From Candidatus Cloacimonadota bacterium (GTDB taxonomy: Bacteria > Muiribacteriota > UBA6191 > JACPRK01), in the NCBI GenBank assembly GCA_021772705.1, contig JAJFLN010000143.1, forward strand, positions 1 to 6,072: DNA of 6,072 bases. Direction: 5' to 3'. The notes under the pieces are model-generated. The model saw nothing but the letters and a program-made list of their open reading frames with translations. It was not told the DNA's origin and ran no database searches. Made by a program: the position numbers and the translations under genes. Below are positions 1-6,072 of this stretch, piece by piece (the first letter of the stretch is position 1; every line of letters starts with the position of its first letter).

Positions 1-686
1 TCTCGATGGTCCTTCTGTTTCTGGGCCTCGTGATGCTGACGGCGATGCCTGTTCAGGCCAATCCCGGTTATGGGGGCGTCTGCATTCAGTGCCACACCAG
101 CCCGGGTGGCAGCTCGGCGGATCTGAACGGGGTGGGCGCCAAGTTCGCCCGGGACGGCCACAAGTTCCCTGAAGAAGAGAAGCAGGAGGAGGAGCCTCCC
201 CCGGAGGAGGAACCCCCTCCTCCACCAGCGGATGAAGATGAGGACGAGGACTCGGGAGACAAGAAGGGCGGCGGATATCCCGGGGGCGGATCGACTCATC
301 GCTACGACAATTCCCCGGCAGAAGATGGCCCCTCGGGAATCGTCAAGAACCCGGTCATGGCCCAAGCACCCAGGTCGAACCCGTCGCAGGAGACGCCCCA
401 GCAGACCTACGCCAAGTATGTGAAGAGCGGCAAGAGGGTGTTCAATCTGGTGAGCCCGAAGCTGTCATCGGTGAACAAGAGCTGCGCCAGCTGCCACGGC
501 GGCGAAGCCCTGGCCGGTGCCTGGGCCCGCTATCCACGCTTCCGGTCGGAGCTGAAGCGAGTCGTCACGGTGGAGCAAGCCATCCAGTGGTGCATGAAGA
601 TGAACATGAAGGGGCAACCGCTGGAGCTGGGCGCGAAGCACATGGTGGCCCTCTCGGCATTTCTCAAGGAGCTCCGAGGCCCTTGA
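1..686 (+). CDS. Exported two-heme c-type cytochrome with acidic/proline linker (probably 5'-partial)
   Basis: Numbering is from the first visible ATG (position 6). Residues 1-18 form a hydrophobic export segment ending in VQA, a good signal peptidase I site, so the mature protein should be periplasmic or extracellular. Two CxxCH heme-attachment motifs are present: CIQCH (26-30) and CASCH (160-164). They are separated by a low-complexity linker (about 56-90) of Glu/Pro runs, an Asp/Glu stretch and Gly. The C-terminal domain, with C196, the M197/M199/M201 cluster and a terminal amphipathic helix, resembles SoxA/TsdA-type cytochrome c domains; one of these Met or Cys residues may be the distal heme ligand. 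This is a recalled family pattern, not a search result. The visible signal peptide has no basic n-region and the frame stays open to the window edge, so the real start is probably upstream. The role is presumably electron transfer; partner and substrate are unknown. It lies 44 bases before the HEAT-PilT gene on the same strand. Confidence 0.82.
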   Translation, partial: SMVLLFLGLVMLTAMPVQANPGYGGVCIQCHTSPGGSSADLNGVGAKFARDGHKFPEEEKQEEEPPPEEEPPPPPADEDEDEDSGDKKGGGYPGGGSTHRYDNSPAEDGPSGIVKNPVMAQAPRSNPSQETPQQTYAKYVKSGKRVFNLVSPKLSSVNKSCASCHGGEALAGAWARYPRFRSELKRVVTVEQAIQWCMKMNMKGQPLELGAKHMVALSAFLKELRGP

Positions 687-693
687 CCGACCA

Positions 694-718
694 GGCAACG
701 GTTGACGATCCGTCTGCC
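694..718 (+). other. Imperfect hairpin in the cytochrome/HEAT-PilT gap
   Basis: GGCAACGG (694-701) can pair with CCGTCTGCC (710-718). This gives eight base pairs with one bulged C (714) and an 8-base loop. No T-run follows, so it is a poor intrinsic terminator. It could be an mRNA stability or processing element, or chance in GC-rich DNA. It ends 12 bases before the next ATG, the region where a ribosome binding site would sit. Confidence 0.3.
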
Positions 719-730
719 GGCAATCACTGA

Positions 731-3475
731 ATGGCGCTACCGGAGACTCGCAACGAAGATCCACTGAAGAAGGCCAACAAGGCCATGCTCCTGAACAACC
801 CGGATCGGATACGGGAGAACTTCAAAGAGCTGATCTCCCATCCGGGAGAAGAGACCTTCTCGCTGCTGATCCGGGCGTTTCACCACAAGCTGTGGCCCGT
901 GCGAAAGGCAGCCCACGAGGCCCTCTCCCAGTTTGGGGAGGCGGCCCGTCCCGCCGTCACTCGCTGTCTGGATTCCGACAAAGAAGATGAGCAGTACTGG
1001 GCCATCCGGACTCTCGGCAAGATTGGCGGGCTGGCGCTTCAATCGCTGATCGATCTGTCCCGGAGCGACGACAGGACGAGTCGTCTGTTCGCCGTCACGG
1101 CCCTGGCTGACGTTCAGGATGTTGCAGTCCTTCAGCCCCTGGTGGATCGCCTTGATGACGGGAGCTGGAGAGTCCGCGCCGAGGCGGCCAAAGCACTGGA
1201 GGCCCATTCGGCCCTGTTGCCCGTGGCCAACATGCTGCAGGAGGCGCTGAAGGGCCAGAGCGAGAACGTGACATTCTGGGCCTTGAAAATCCTGTCCAAG
1301 ATCCTGGGCGCCGGGGCGCTGGAGCCGATGAAGAGCTTCCTGAGCTGTCAGGACAACCGGCTCAGGTACTCGGCCATCGCCGCCCTGGACGACATCGAAG
1401 ACGATCTGGCCGTTCCTCTGCTGATTGCCTGTCTCGACGACCCCTCCTGGATCGTCCGGAAACAAGCGGCGGAGCGCCTCCTGAAGCGAGGGGCCCGGAT
1501 CGAGAACTTCCTGAAGAATGCCTTCCGGGATGGCAGCCACGACGTCAAGTTCTGGTCCATCAAGGTCCTGGCGCAAGTGAGAGGAAAGGGCCGCCTCGAC
1601 ACCTACGCCAGCCTGCTCATCAGCGGCAGGGAGGACCTGAAGTACTACGGCATAACGGCCCTGGGAGAGGTGCGGGAACCGGAGGCGGTGACGTTGCTGG
1701 TCAACTGCTTCCGGGATCCATCCTGGGGCATCCGGGAGTACGCCAGCGAACAGCTGGCACAGATGGGTGACTATCCTCTTTCGCATCTCTCGGCTGGCAT
1801 CAACAATGAGTGCGACGATGTGAAGTACTGGGCGATCAAGACCCTGGCGCGGATCGGAAACCCGGCAGCGGTTCAGCTGGGACTCTGCCTATCGAGCCAG
1901 GACCGGATCACCCGGATGTACGCCATCGAGGCCGCCGCGGAGGTGGACTCCGAGGCGATCAATGCCGCCGCGGTGGAGCGCCTCAACGACCCGGACTGGC
2001 AGATCCGGAGGAAGGCAGCGGAGATCCTGGCCAAGCGAGGCCCGTCGGCAGTCCGGCGCATCCTGCCTCGTCTGGACGAGGACAACGACAACTACCATTA
2101 CTGGAGCCGGCACATCCTGGAACAGATACCAGGAACGGGCCTGAAGGAACTGATGGCCATGGTGGAGGACGGATCGCCGGAGTTGAGGAAGAAGATCTTC
2201 CTCTTCACCGGGACCCTGGACGACGCGGCGCTGAAGACCCTGATGGAGAGTCCGCCACCGGAAGTCCGGAAGGCGGTCATGTCCTTCGAACCTGCCCGTA
2301 AGAAGTCTCCTAGCGAGCTGGCGGCGGCCACGGCAGCGGAGATGACCGGGCAGCTGGTCCTGTCAGAGAGCGACGAGTCCAGCGGTCTGGATCGGCTGCT
2401 GCGGCACCTTCACGATGCCGGAGGATCCGACCTGCATCTCAACGTCGGCGCAGCCCCCTCTGTCCGGATACACGGCGAGTTGCAGGCCATTCCGGGCGAG
2501 CCGATCCTGTCGGAGAAGCTGTCAGACGACCTGCTGACCAGCTTCTTGAACGACACACAACGAGAGAAGCTCGAGCAAGACTGGAGCATCGACTTCAGCT
2601 ACGAGATTCCCGACATCGCCCGGTTCCGGGTCAACCTGTTCCGGGAGCGACAGGGTCTCAACGGAGTGTTCCGGCTCATTCCGGTCCGAATTGCCTCCAT
2701 CGAGGAGCTCCGGCTGTCCAAGGTCTTCAAGGAACTCTGCAAGATGAACCAGGGGCTCATCCTCGTGACAGGCCCCACTGGCAGCGGGAAGTCCACCACC
2801 CTGGCCGCCATGGTGGACAACATGAACTCCACCCGGCACGACCACATCATCACCATCGAGGACCCCATCGAGTTCGTCCACGATCATCGACGATGCCTGA
2901 TCAGCCAGCGGGAAGTGAGTCAGCACGCCCGGTCCTTCGCCAGCGCCCTCCGGAGTTCACTCCGAGAGGACCCGGATGTGATCCTGGTCGGTGAGATGCG
3001 AGATCTGGAGACCATCTCCCTGGCCATCACGGCCTCCGAGACTGGACATCTGGTGCTGGGGACACTGCACACGACCAACGCTTCCCAGACCATCGACCGG
3101 ATGATCGACGTCTTTCCGCCACACCAGCAGCCCCAGGTGCGTTCCCAGCTGGCCAACTCCATAGCAGCCATCATCGCACAGCGCCTCCTGCCGAGAAAGG
3201 ACCGGCCGGGCCGGGTGGCGATCCACGAGATCCTGCTCCGGACACCAGCTGTCCAGAACCTGGTCAGAGAGGGCAAGTCGGAGCAGCTGTTCAGCGTGAT
3301 GCAGCTCAATCGCGAGATCGGCATGCAGACCTTCGATGACGAGCTGATCGAGAACGTGAAGCTCGGCGAAGTGGAGTACGGACTAGCCTTGGAGTATGCC
3401 TACGACAGGAAGTCCTTCGAGGCGGCCTGCAATCCATCAGCGGATCCGAGGAAGAAGCCGGCGCGCCGCTCCTGA
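731..3475 (+). CDS. HEAT-repeat solenoid fused to a PilT/PilU-type type IV pilus ATPase
   Basis: This 914-residue cytoplasmic protein has two halves. Residues ~20-520 are HEAT repeats in a regular ~92-residue pattern. A linker of about 30 residues, rich in Ala, Ser and acidic residues, leads to a complete PilT-like motor (~553-900). The N-terminal PAS-like part of the motor carries GGSDLHLNVG, and RFRVNLFRER follows. Walker A is GPTGSGKST (681-689, K687), the Asp box is TIEDPIEF (E710, D711), Walker B is ILVGEMRD (E755) and the His box is GTLHTTNA (H780). The PilT AIRNLIRE motif reads AVQNLVRE (840-847), followed later by GMQTFDDEL. PilT proteins are normally ~345-370 residues, so the HEAT half is extra. 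PilT-family hexamers power pilus retraction; the tetracysteine zinc motif of PilB extension motors is absent. The motif set suggests an active ATPase. An in-frame TGA directly precedes ATG 731, making this the longest possible start. No good Shine-Dalgarno is seen there, so Met19 (785) is an alternative. No pilin or pilus-assembly gene is visible nearby. Confidence 0.93.
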   Translation: MALPETRNEDPLKKANKAMLLNNPDRIRENFKELISHPGEETFSLLIRAFHHKLWPVRKAAHEALSQFGEAARPAVTRCLDSDKEDEQYWAIRTLGKIGGLALQSLIDLSRSDDRTSRLFAVTALADVQDVAVLQPLVDRLDDGSWRVRAEAAKALEAHSALLPVANMLQEALKGQSENVTFWALKILSKILGAGALEPMKSFLSCQDNRLRYSAIAALDDIEDDLAVPLLIACLDDPSWIVRKQAAERLLKRGARIENFLKNAFRDGSHDVKFWSIKVLAQVRGKGRLDTYASLLISGREDLKYYGITALGEVREPEAVTLLVNCFRDPSWGIREYASEQLAQMGDYPLSHLSAGINNECDDVKYWAIKTLARIGNPAAVQLGLCLSSQDRITRMYAIEAAAEVDSEAINAAAVERLNDPDWQIRRKAAEILAKRGPSAVRRILPRLDEDNDNYHYWSRHILEQIPGTGLKELMAMVEDGSPELRKKIFLFTGTLDDAALKTLMESPPPEVRKAVMSFEPARKKSPSELAAATAAEMTGQLVLSESDESSGLDRLLRHLHDAGGSDLHLNVGAAPSVRIHGELQAIPGEPILSEKLSDDLLTSFLNDTQREKLEQDWSIDFSYEIPDIARFRVNLFRERQGLNGVFRLIPVRIASIEELRLSKVFKELCKMNQGLILVTGPTGSGKSTTLAAMVDNMNSTRHDHIITIEDPIEFVHDHRRCLISQREVSQHARSFASALRSSLREDPDVILVGEMRDLETISLAITASETGHLVLGTLHTTNASQTIDRMIDVFPPHQQPQVRSQLANSIAAIIAQRLLPRKDRPGRVAIHEILLRTPAVQNLVREGKSEQLFSVMQLNREIGMQTFDDELIENVKLGEVEYGLALEYAYDRKSFEAACNPSADPRKKPARRS
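884..2275 (+). repeat. Five tandem ~92-residue supra-repeats, each of three HEAT units
   Basis: Within the HEAT-PilT protein, one Trp of each unit recurs at residues 55, 146, 240, 332 and 423 in the pattern (S/D)W-x-(V/I)R-x-x-A. A second, in (Y/F)W-(A/S), recurs at 90, 183, 275, 367 and 458. Spacings are 91-94 residues in both series. Between them lies a third helix pair with patterns such as RLFAVTALADV, LRYSAIAALDDI, LKYYGITALGEV and TRMYAIEAAAEV. Approximate copies are residues 52-143, 144-237, 238-329, 330-420 and 421-515. The last copy is the most diverged, with its third unit losing the Tyr/Ala-Ile pattern. The order is consistent with duplication of a three-HEAT block. The copies have diverged at DNA level, although the (Y/F)W codons remain embedded in similar local sequence. 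Confidence 0.85.
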
Positions 3476-4179
3476 TGCTGCCCGTGCCGCCTCGCAGCCT
3501 GGAGAAGGAGATGCTCGACGGTCCGCTGCCTGACAGGCAGGCCCTGGCGTCCAACTTGAGGGATCTGGCCTGGGTCAATCGATGGGCCGGCGGCTCGGCG
3601 GCCATGACGGGAGCCCTGAGCGGACTCCTGGGAAGCTCACGGCCCGAGAAGGTTACCATCCTGGACGTGGCCACCGGGGGGGCGGACATTCCTCTCACTC
3701 TGGTGCAGTGGGGTCGTCGCCGGGGAATCGAGGTCCAGGTCGAAGCCATCGATCTCCGGGAAGAGGTCGTCGAGATCGCTCGTGAGTTCACCGCCCATGA
3801 GCCGGCGGTCCGGGTTTCTCAGGGAGATGCCCTATCCATGGACACACCCGACGGGTCCTTCGATTTCGTGATCTCCTCCCTGACGCTTCATCATCTCTCG
3901 CCGGAGGAGGCAGTCCGGTTCTTGTCGTCTGCCTATCGCATCTGCCGGCGCGGCCTGATCATGAACGACCTGGATCGATCCTGGCTAGCCTGGGCGGCGA
4001 CGACGCTGGTGGCCAGAACTCTCTTCAGCAGCTTCGAGGCCCGTCACGACGGCCCCCTTTCAGTGCTGCGCGCCTACCGTTCCGACGAGCTGAAACGCCT
4101 GGCCGAGGAGGCGAAGTTAGACCGGTTTCGGGTCGAAAGCCGGTTCCCCTTTCGCCTGTTGCTGACAGCCCGAAAATGA
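3475..4179 (+). CDS. Class I SAM-dependent methyltransferase
   Basis: This 234-residue protein has the Rossmann methyltransferase motifs in order. Motif I is ILDVATGGADIP (62-73), the acidic residue after strand 2 is D93 in AIDLRE, GDALSM contains D118, and the motif-IV-like DFVISSLTLHHL begins at D130 with the H139-H140 pair. Then come RRGLIMNDLDRSWLAW and, further on, RHDGPLSVLRAY. This matches a bacterial Methyltransf_11/25-like group usually annotated only as 'methyltransferase domain-containing'. I recall members near secondary-metabolite or lipid genes, but nothing here identifies the substrate. The ATG overlaps the stop of the HEAT-PilT gene (TGATG), implying translational coupling and a shared transcript. 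An alternative start at 3511 (Met13) has a well-placed GGAG and would give 222 residues while keeping every motif. It has no membrane segment and is presumably cytoplasmic. Its stop is 7 bases from the end of the convergent GT9 gene. Confidence 0.85.
   Translation: MLPVPPRSLEKEMLDGPLPDRQALASNLRDLAWVNRWAGGSAAMTGALSGLLGSSRPEKVTILDVATGGADIPLTLVQWGRRRGIEVQVEAIDLREEVVEIAREFTAHEPAVRVSQGDALSMDTPDGSFDFVISSLTLHHLSPEEAVRFLSSAYRICRRGLIMNDLDRSWLAWAATTLVARTLFSSFEARHDGPLSVLRAYRSDELKRLAEEAKLDRFRVESRFPFRLLLTARK
3501..3510 (+). promoter_or_regulatory. Possible Shine-Dalgarno for an internal start of the methyltransferase
   Basis: GGAGAAGGAG lies directly before the in-frame ATG at 3511, with GGAG (3501-3504) six bases from it, an ordinary Shine-Dalgarno distance. 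The upstream ATG at 3475 has only a purine stretch ending about 20 bases away (3448-3454), so its use would depend on coupling to the preceding stop. The site therefore bears on start choice but does not settle it. Confidence 0.35.
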
Positions 4180-4199
4180 GCGCCGGTCAGGGCTGGCGC
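4180..4199. terminator. Weak hairpin at the convergent gene junction
   Basis: GCGCC (4180-4184) and GGCGC (4195-4199) form a 5-bp GC stem. In plus-strand RNA it can extend to 8 bp with two G-U pairs around a CAGG loop. On the minus strand the hairpin is followed by TCATTTT, a short T-rich stretch lying inside the 3' end of the methyltransferase gene. On the plus strand no T-run follows. Both gene ends meet here with 7 bases between the stop codons, so a shared termination site is expected, but the structural evidence is thin. Confidence 0.25.
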
Positions 4200-5377
4200 C
4201 GGCCGTGCCGCGCCCGGGTCACGGCCTGGGTCACGGCCCGCATCACCGTCGCTGGTTCGATCAGCTCCTGGCAGTAGGGCTTGCGATCACAGATGGGCAG
4301 GTAGCAGCAGAGACAGTCCATGTCCGGCGCAATCTTCTCCCCTATCCCGTAGGTCTCGATCTCCGGTAGGGATGTGGGGCCGAAGAGGATGACCGTCTCC
4401 CGCCGCATAGCGAGGGACAGGTGCATCGCCAGGGTATCTCCCGTGACCACGACCTCTGCCTGGGCCAGGATGGCTGCGAAGTGGCGCAGGGGATGCACTC
4501 CCGGGAAGAAGCAGCCCTCCGGGGCGTCTCGCAACAGGTCTTCGATGAGGGGACGCTCGTCCTCTCCGCCCACGAAGGCAACGAGCAGGCCGAGTGACTC
4601 CCGGACCATCCGGGCGAACTCCAGCATGTGAGGCTCCGTCCATCGCTTGTACTTCCAGCGACCAGCTCCGCCGACGTTGACGGCGATGAACCGCCTCCCC
4701 TCCGGCAGGCCCGCCTCGGTCAGCAGTCTCTTTCCCAGATCCAGCTCCTCCTCCGACAGCTCCAGGACGTAGCTTCCGGCGCCGTCGGACAGGCCGAGCA
4801 TCTCCATGAGATGGTCCTGGTAGGTCCGGCTGTTGGCCTGCTTCAGGTCATCCCAGAGGCCCATCTGCCACCAGGAAATAGATCGCTCGTCGGCGGGGAC
4901 CACCACGTTCTGCCGCAACACGAAGCCGGCAAGTTGGGGTTTGCCGTTCTCCCTCGACGAGGCCCGCTCCGCCAGCGCGGCCATCCGGACGGCATCGAGA
5001 GAGGAGTCGAGACAGGCGATGAGATCGAAGTCCTCCGACTGGACCAGGGTCGTGGCTTCGGTGCCGTAGGCCACGGCCCGGGTGACGTAGGGATTTCTCT
5101 CCAGGAGCGGCAGAGACTCCGGCCGGGTCACCCAGGTGATCCGAGGAGCGACAGAGCCTCCACCGGAGTTCTCCGGATCGCTCCAGCAGTGAACCAGGGG
5201 CTCCAGTATGCAGGTGGTCCGCAGAACGTCGCCGATGGCGTCGAGCTTGATGATCAGGAGGCGCTTCGGTGCAGGCAGGAAGTGTTCACAACCGTCGCAT
5301 CGAGCCTGATACTGCTTGTGAGGCAGACAGGGCCTGTCTCCGACGTAGTAAGCGCAGTCTGTTCTGACGAACCTCAT
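4187..5377 (-). CDS. Glycosyltransferase family 9 (heptosyltransferase-like) with terminal Cys clusters
   Basis: This 396-residue cytoplasmic or membrane-associated enzyme has the two-lobed GT-B arrangement of ADP-heptose:LPS heptosyltransferases. The N-lobe motif is KLDAIGDVLRTT (44-55), where D50 matches the catalytic Asp of the WaaC-type GDV motif. The acceptor/donor region has NVGGAGRWKYKRW (K244, W246), and the C-lobe nucleotide-sugar site is VVVTGDTLAMHLSLA (309-323) followed by ILFGPTS. It probably transfers heptose or another sugar to the LPS core or a surface glycan. Beyond the usual domain, the first 30 residues carry C8, C17, C27 and C30 (ending CDGCEHF). The C-terminal part carries C355, C357, C358, C363 and C369. 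This pattern is atypical of WaaC/WaaF and suggests metal binding. The ATG overlaps the upstream kinase stop (ATGA), and GGGAAGG (5387-5393, minus strand) sits 9 bases before the start. The exact donor and acceptor cannot be named from sequence. Confidence 0.88.
   Translation of the reverse strand: MRFVRTDCAYYVGDRPCLPHKQYQARCDGCEHFLPAPKRLLIIKLDAIGDVLRTTCILEPLVHCWSDPENSGGGSVAPRITWVTRPESLPLLERNPYVTRAVAYGTEATTLVQSEDFDLIACLDSSLDAVRMAALAERASSRENGKPQLAGFVLRQNVVVPADERSISWWQMGLWDDLKQANSRTYQDHLMEMLGLSDGAGSYVLELSEEELDLGKRLLTEAGLPEGRRFIAVNVGGAGRWKYKRWTEPHMLEFARMVRESLGLLVAFVGGEDERPLIEDLLRDAPEGCFFPGVHPLRHFAAILAQAEVVVTGDTLAMHLSLAMRRETVILFGPTSLPEIETYGIGEKIAPDMDCLCCYLPICDRKPYCQELIEPATVMRAVTQAVTRARHGRRQP
5374..5377 (-). 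promoter_or_regulatory. ATGA stop/start overlap coupling kinase and GT9 translation
   Basis: On the minus strand the kinase ends in TGA (5376-5374) and the GT9 gene begins at ATG (5377-5375), so the two share four bases. This junction indicates one transcript and coupled translation. The GGGAAGG upstream could also support independent re-initiation. Confidence 0.8.
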
Positions 5378-6072
5378 GAGCTCGAACCTTCCCGTGACGT
5401 GGCAGCGACGGCGCTTCGAAGCCCGTCTCGACTGACGGTGGCCGTCCCCAGCTGGCCCACCACGATGCTGGCTCCGAAGCTGGCCAGATAGGCTGCGGAC
5501 TCCATGGACAGGCCGCTGGCCATGGCCAAGCCAATGACGCTGCAGACCGTGTCCCCCGCTCCGGTCACATCGAACACGTCCTGGGCCACGGTGGGAATGT
5601 GCAGCGGGGGGCCCTCCCTGGGAAAGAGGGACATTCCCTGTGCACCGCGAGTGATCAAGATCGCATCCAGATCGAGATCCTGCCGCAGCTTTCGCCCGGC
5701 CTCCCGCAGGGTCTCGTCGTCCTTGATCTTGAAGCCGGCACCTAGACTCGCCTCTGCGGTGTTGGGCGTGATCAGGCTGAACTCCCGGTAGTGCTGGAAG
5801 TGAATGTCCTTGGGGTCCACCACCACGGGCAGGGAGCGGCGTTTGCGGAGATCCCGCAAGTAATCCAGCAAGGACGGGGTAATCACGCCCTTGCCATAGT
5901 CGCTGACTATGAGGCCGTCGATCTCGCCTTCCCGTCCCCGGATGTACTCAATGATCCGGGACTGCACGTCGGTGCCCGCGTCATGGCGAGCCTCGTGGTC
6001 GAGGCGGACGATCTGCTGTCTGTGACCGATGACCCGGACCTTGACCGTCGTGGGCCGTGAGGGATCGGGCAA
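5374..6072 (-). CDS. PfkB-family sugar kinase, probably D-glycero-beta-D-manno-heptose-7-phosphate kinase (5'-partial)
   Basis: The visible 232 residues are the C-terminal two thirds of a ribokinase/PfkB-family kinase; the frame runs off the window edge, so the true start lies outside. RPTTVKVRVIGHRQQIVRLD, just inside the edge, matches the RfaE/HldE kinase domain, which typically has RPTT-K-R and QQ--R-D here. SDYGKG, VDPKDIHFQHY and ITPNTAEA follow. The PfkB signature DVTGAGDT (5549-5572 on the opposite strand) supplies the anion hole and catalytic Asp. The expected reaction is ATP-dependent phosphorylation of heptose 7-phosphate to heptose 1,7-bisphosphate in ADP-heptose synthesis. The protein ends about 40 residues after the PfkB signature. 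It has no cytidylyl/adenylyltransferase domain, so it resembles a stand-alone HldA/RfaE1 kinase rather than bifunctional HldE. Its coupling to a GT9 enzyme supports a role in LPS heptose supply. A kinase for another sugar cannot be excluded. Confidence 0.88.
   Translation of the reverse strand: MPDPSRPTTVKVRVIGHRQQIVRLDHEARHDAGTDVQSRIIEYIRGREGEIDGLIVSDYGKGVITPSLLDYLRDLRKRRSLPVVVDPKDIHFQHYREFSLITPNTAEASLGAGFKIKDDETLREAGRKLRQDLDLDAILITRGAQGMSLFPREGPPLHIPTVAQDVFDVTGAGDTVCSVIGLAMASGLSMESAAYLASFGASIVVGQLGTATVSRDGLRSAVAATSREGSSS

Noticed and set aside
715..722. Perfect palindrome TGCCGGCA as an operator
   Set aside because: Eight bases of GC palindrome are expected by chance at this composition, and half of it is already part of the hairpin stem.
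683..730. Promoter from the TTGAC elements at 683 and 702
   Set aside because: No -10-like hexamer occurs at a suitable distance; the sequence where it should lie (about 725-730) is CACTGA. Co-transcription from upstream is more likely.
737..1786. Long open frame (349 codons) antisense to the HEAT region
   Set aside because: It lies wholly opposite a strongly supported repeat-bearing gene, shows no recognisable domain, and is expected from GC-rich third positions. The same applies to other antisense frames in this gene.
2381..3430. PilB/GspE-type extension ATPase as the identity of the motor half
   Set aside because: The tetracysteine zinc-binding motif is absent, and the GEMRDLET and GMQTFD motifs are those of the PilT/PilU branch.
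4628..5491. 287-codon plus-strand frame opposite the GT9 and kinase genes
   Set aside because: It spans the junction of two well-supported minus-strand genes and its translation has no domain or signal. It is a shadow of codon bias.
5374..6072. Bifunctional HldE (kinase plus nucleotidyltransferase)
   Set aside because: The frame ends shortly after the PfkB signature, and the next gene is a GT9 enzyme rather than a cytidylyltransferase-like domain.

Overview
The window looks like chromosomal DNA from a high-GC, Gram-negative bacterium. The support is a c-type cytochrome with an export signal, a type IV pilus motor of the PilT/PilU class, and a heptose-kinase/GT9 pair typical of lipopolysaccharide (LPS) core assembly. 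The codons strongly prefer G/C at third positions and long antisense shadow frames are common. The phylum cannot be fixed from sequence alone. HEAT-repeat fusions and Cys-rich GT9 enzymes make Acidobacteriota, Myxococcota or a related deep lineage reasonable guesses, but no more than that. No tRNA, rRNA, insertion sequence, CRISPR array or integration site was seen, and coding density is very high.

Layout. Positions 1-686 (+) hold a two-heme c-type cytochrome whose true start probably lies left of the window. After a 44-base gap containing a small hairpin, 731-3475 (+) encodes a 914-residue protein. Its N-terminal half is an unusually regular HEAT-repeat solenoid and its C-terminal half is a complete PilT/PilU-type ATPase. 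A class I SAM-dependent methyltransferase (3475-4179, +) follows with a TGATG stop/start overlap. Its stop lies only 7 bases from the end of a convergent minus-strand operon. That operon, read right to left, is a carbohydrate kinase of the heptose-7-phosphate kinase type (6072 to 5374, 5' end outside the window), overlapping by ATGA a GT9 heptosyltransferase-like enzyme (5377 to 4187).

How the genes may work together. The minus-strand pair fits one pathway: phosphorylation of a heptose-7-phosphate on the way to ADP-heptose, then transfer of a sugar to the LPS core or a related surface glycan. The plus-strand genes are less clearly connected. The cytochrome would act outside the inner membrane, the HEAT-PilT protein at the cytoplasmic base of a pilus, and the methyltransferase in the cytoplasm on an unknown substrate. 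The most notable item is the HEAT-PilT fusion, with five copies of a ~92-residue supra-repeat built from three HEAT units each. It suggests a pilus motor with a built-in protein-binding scaffold.
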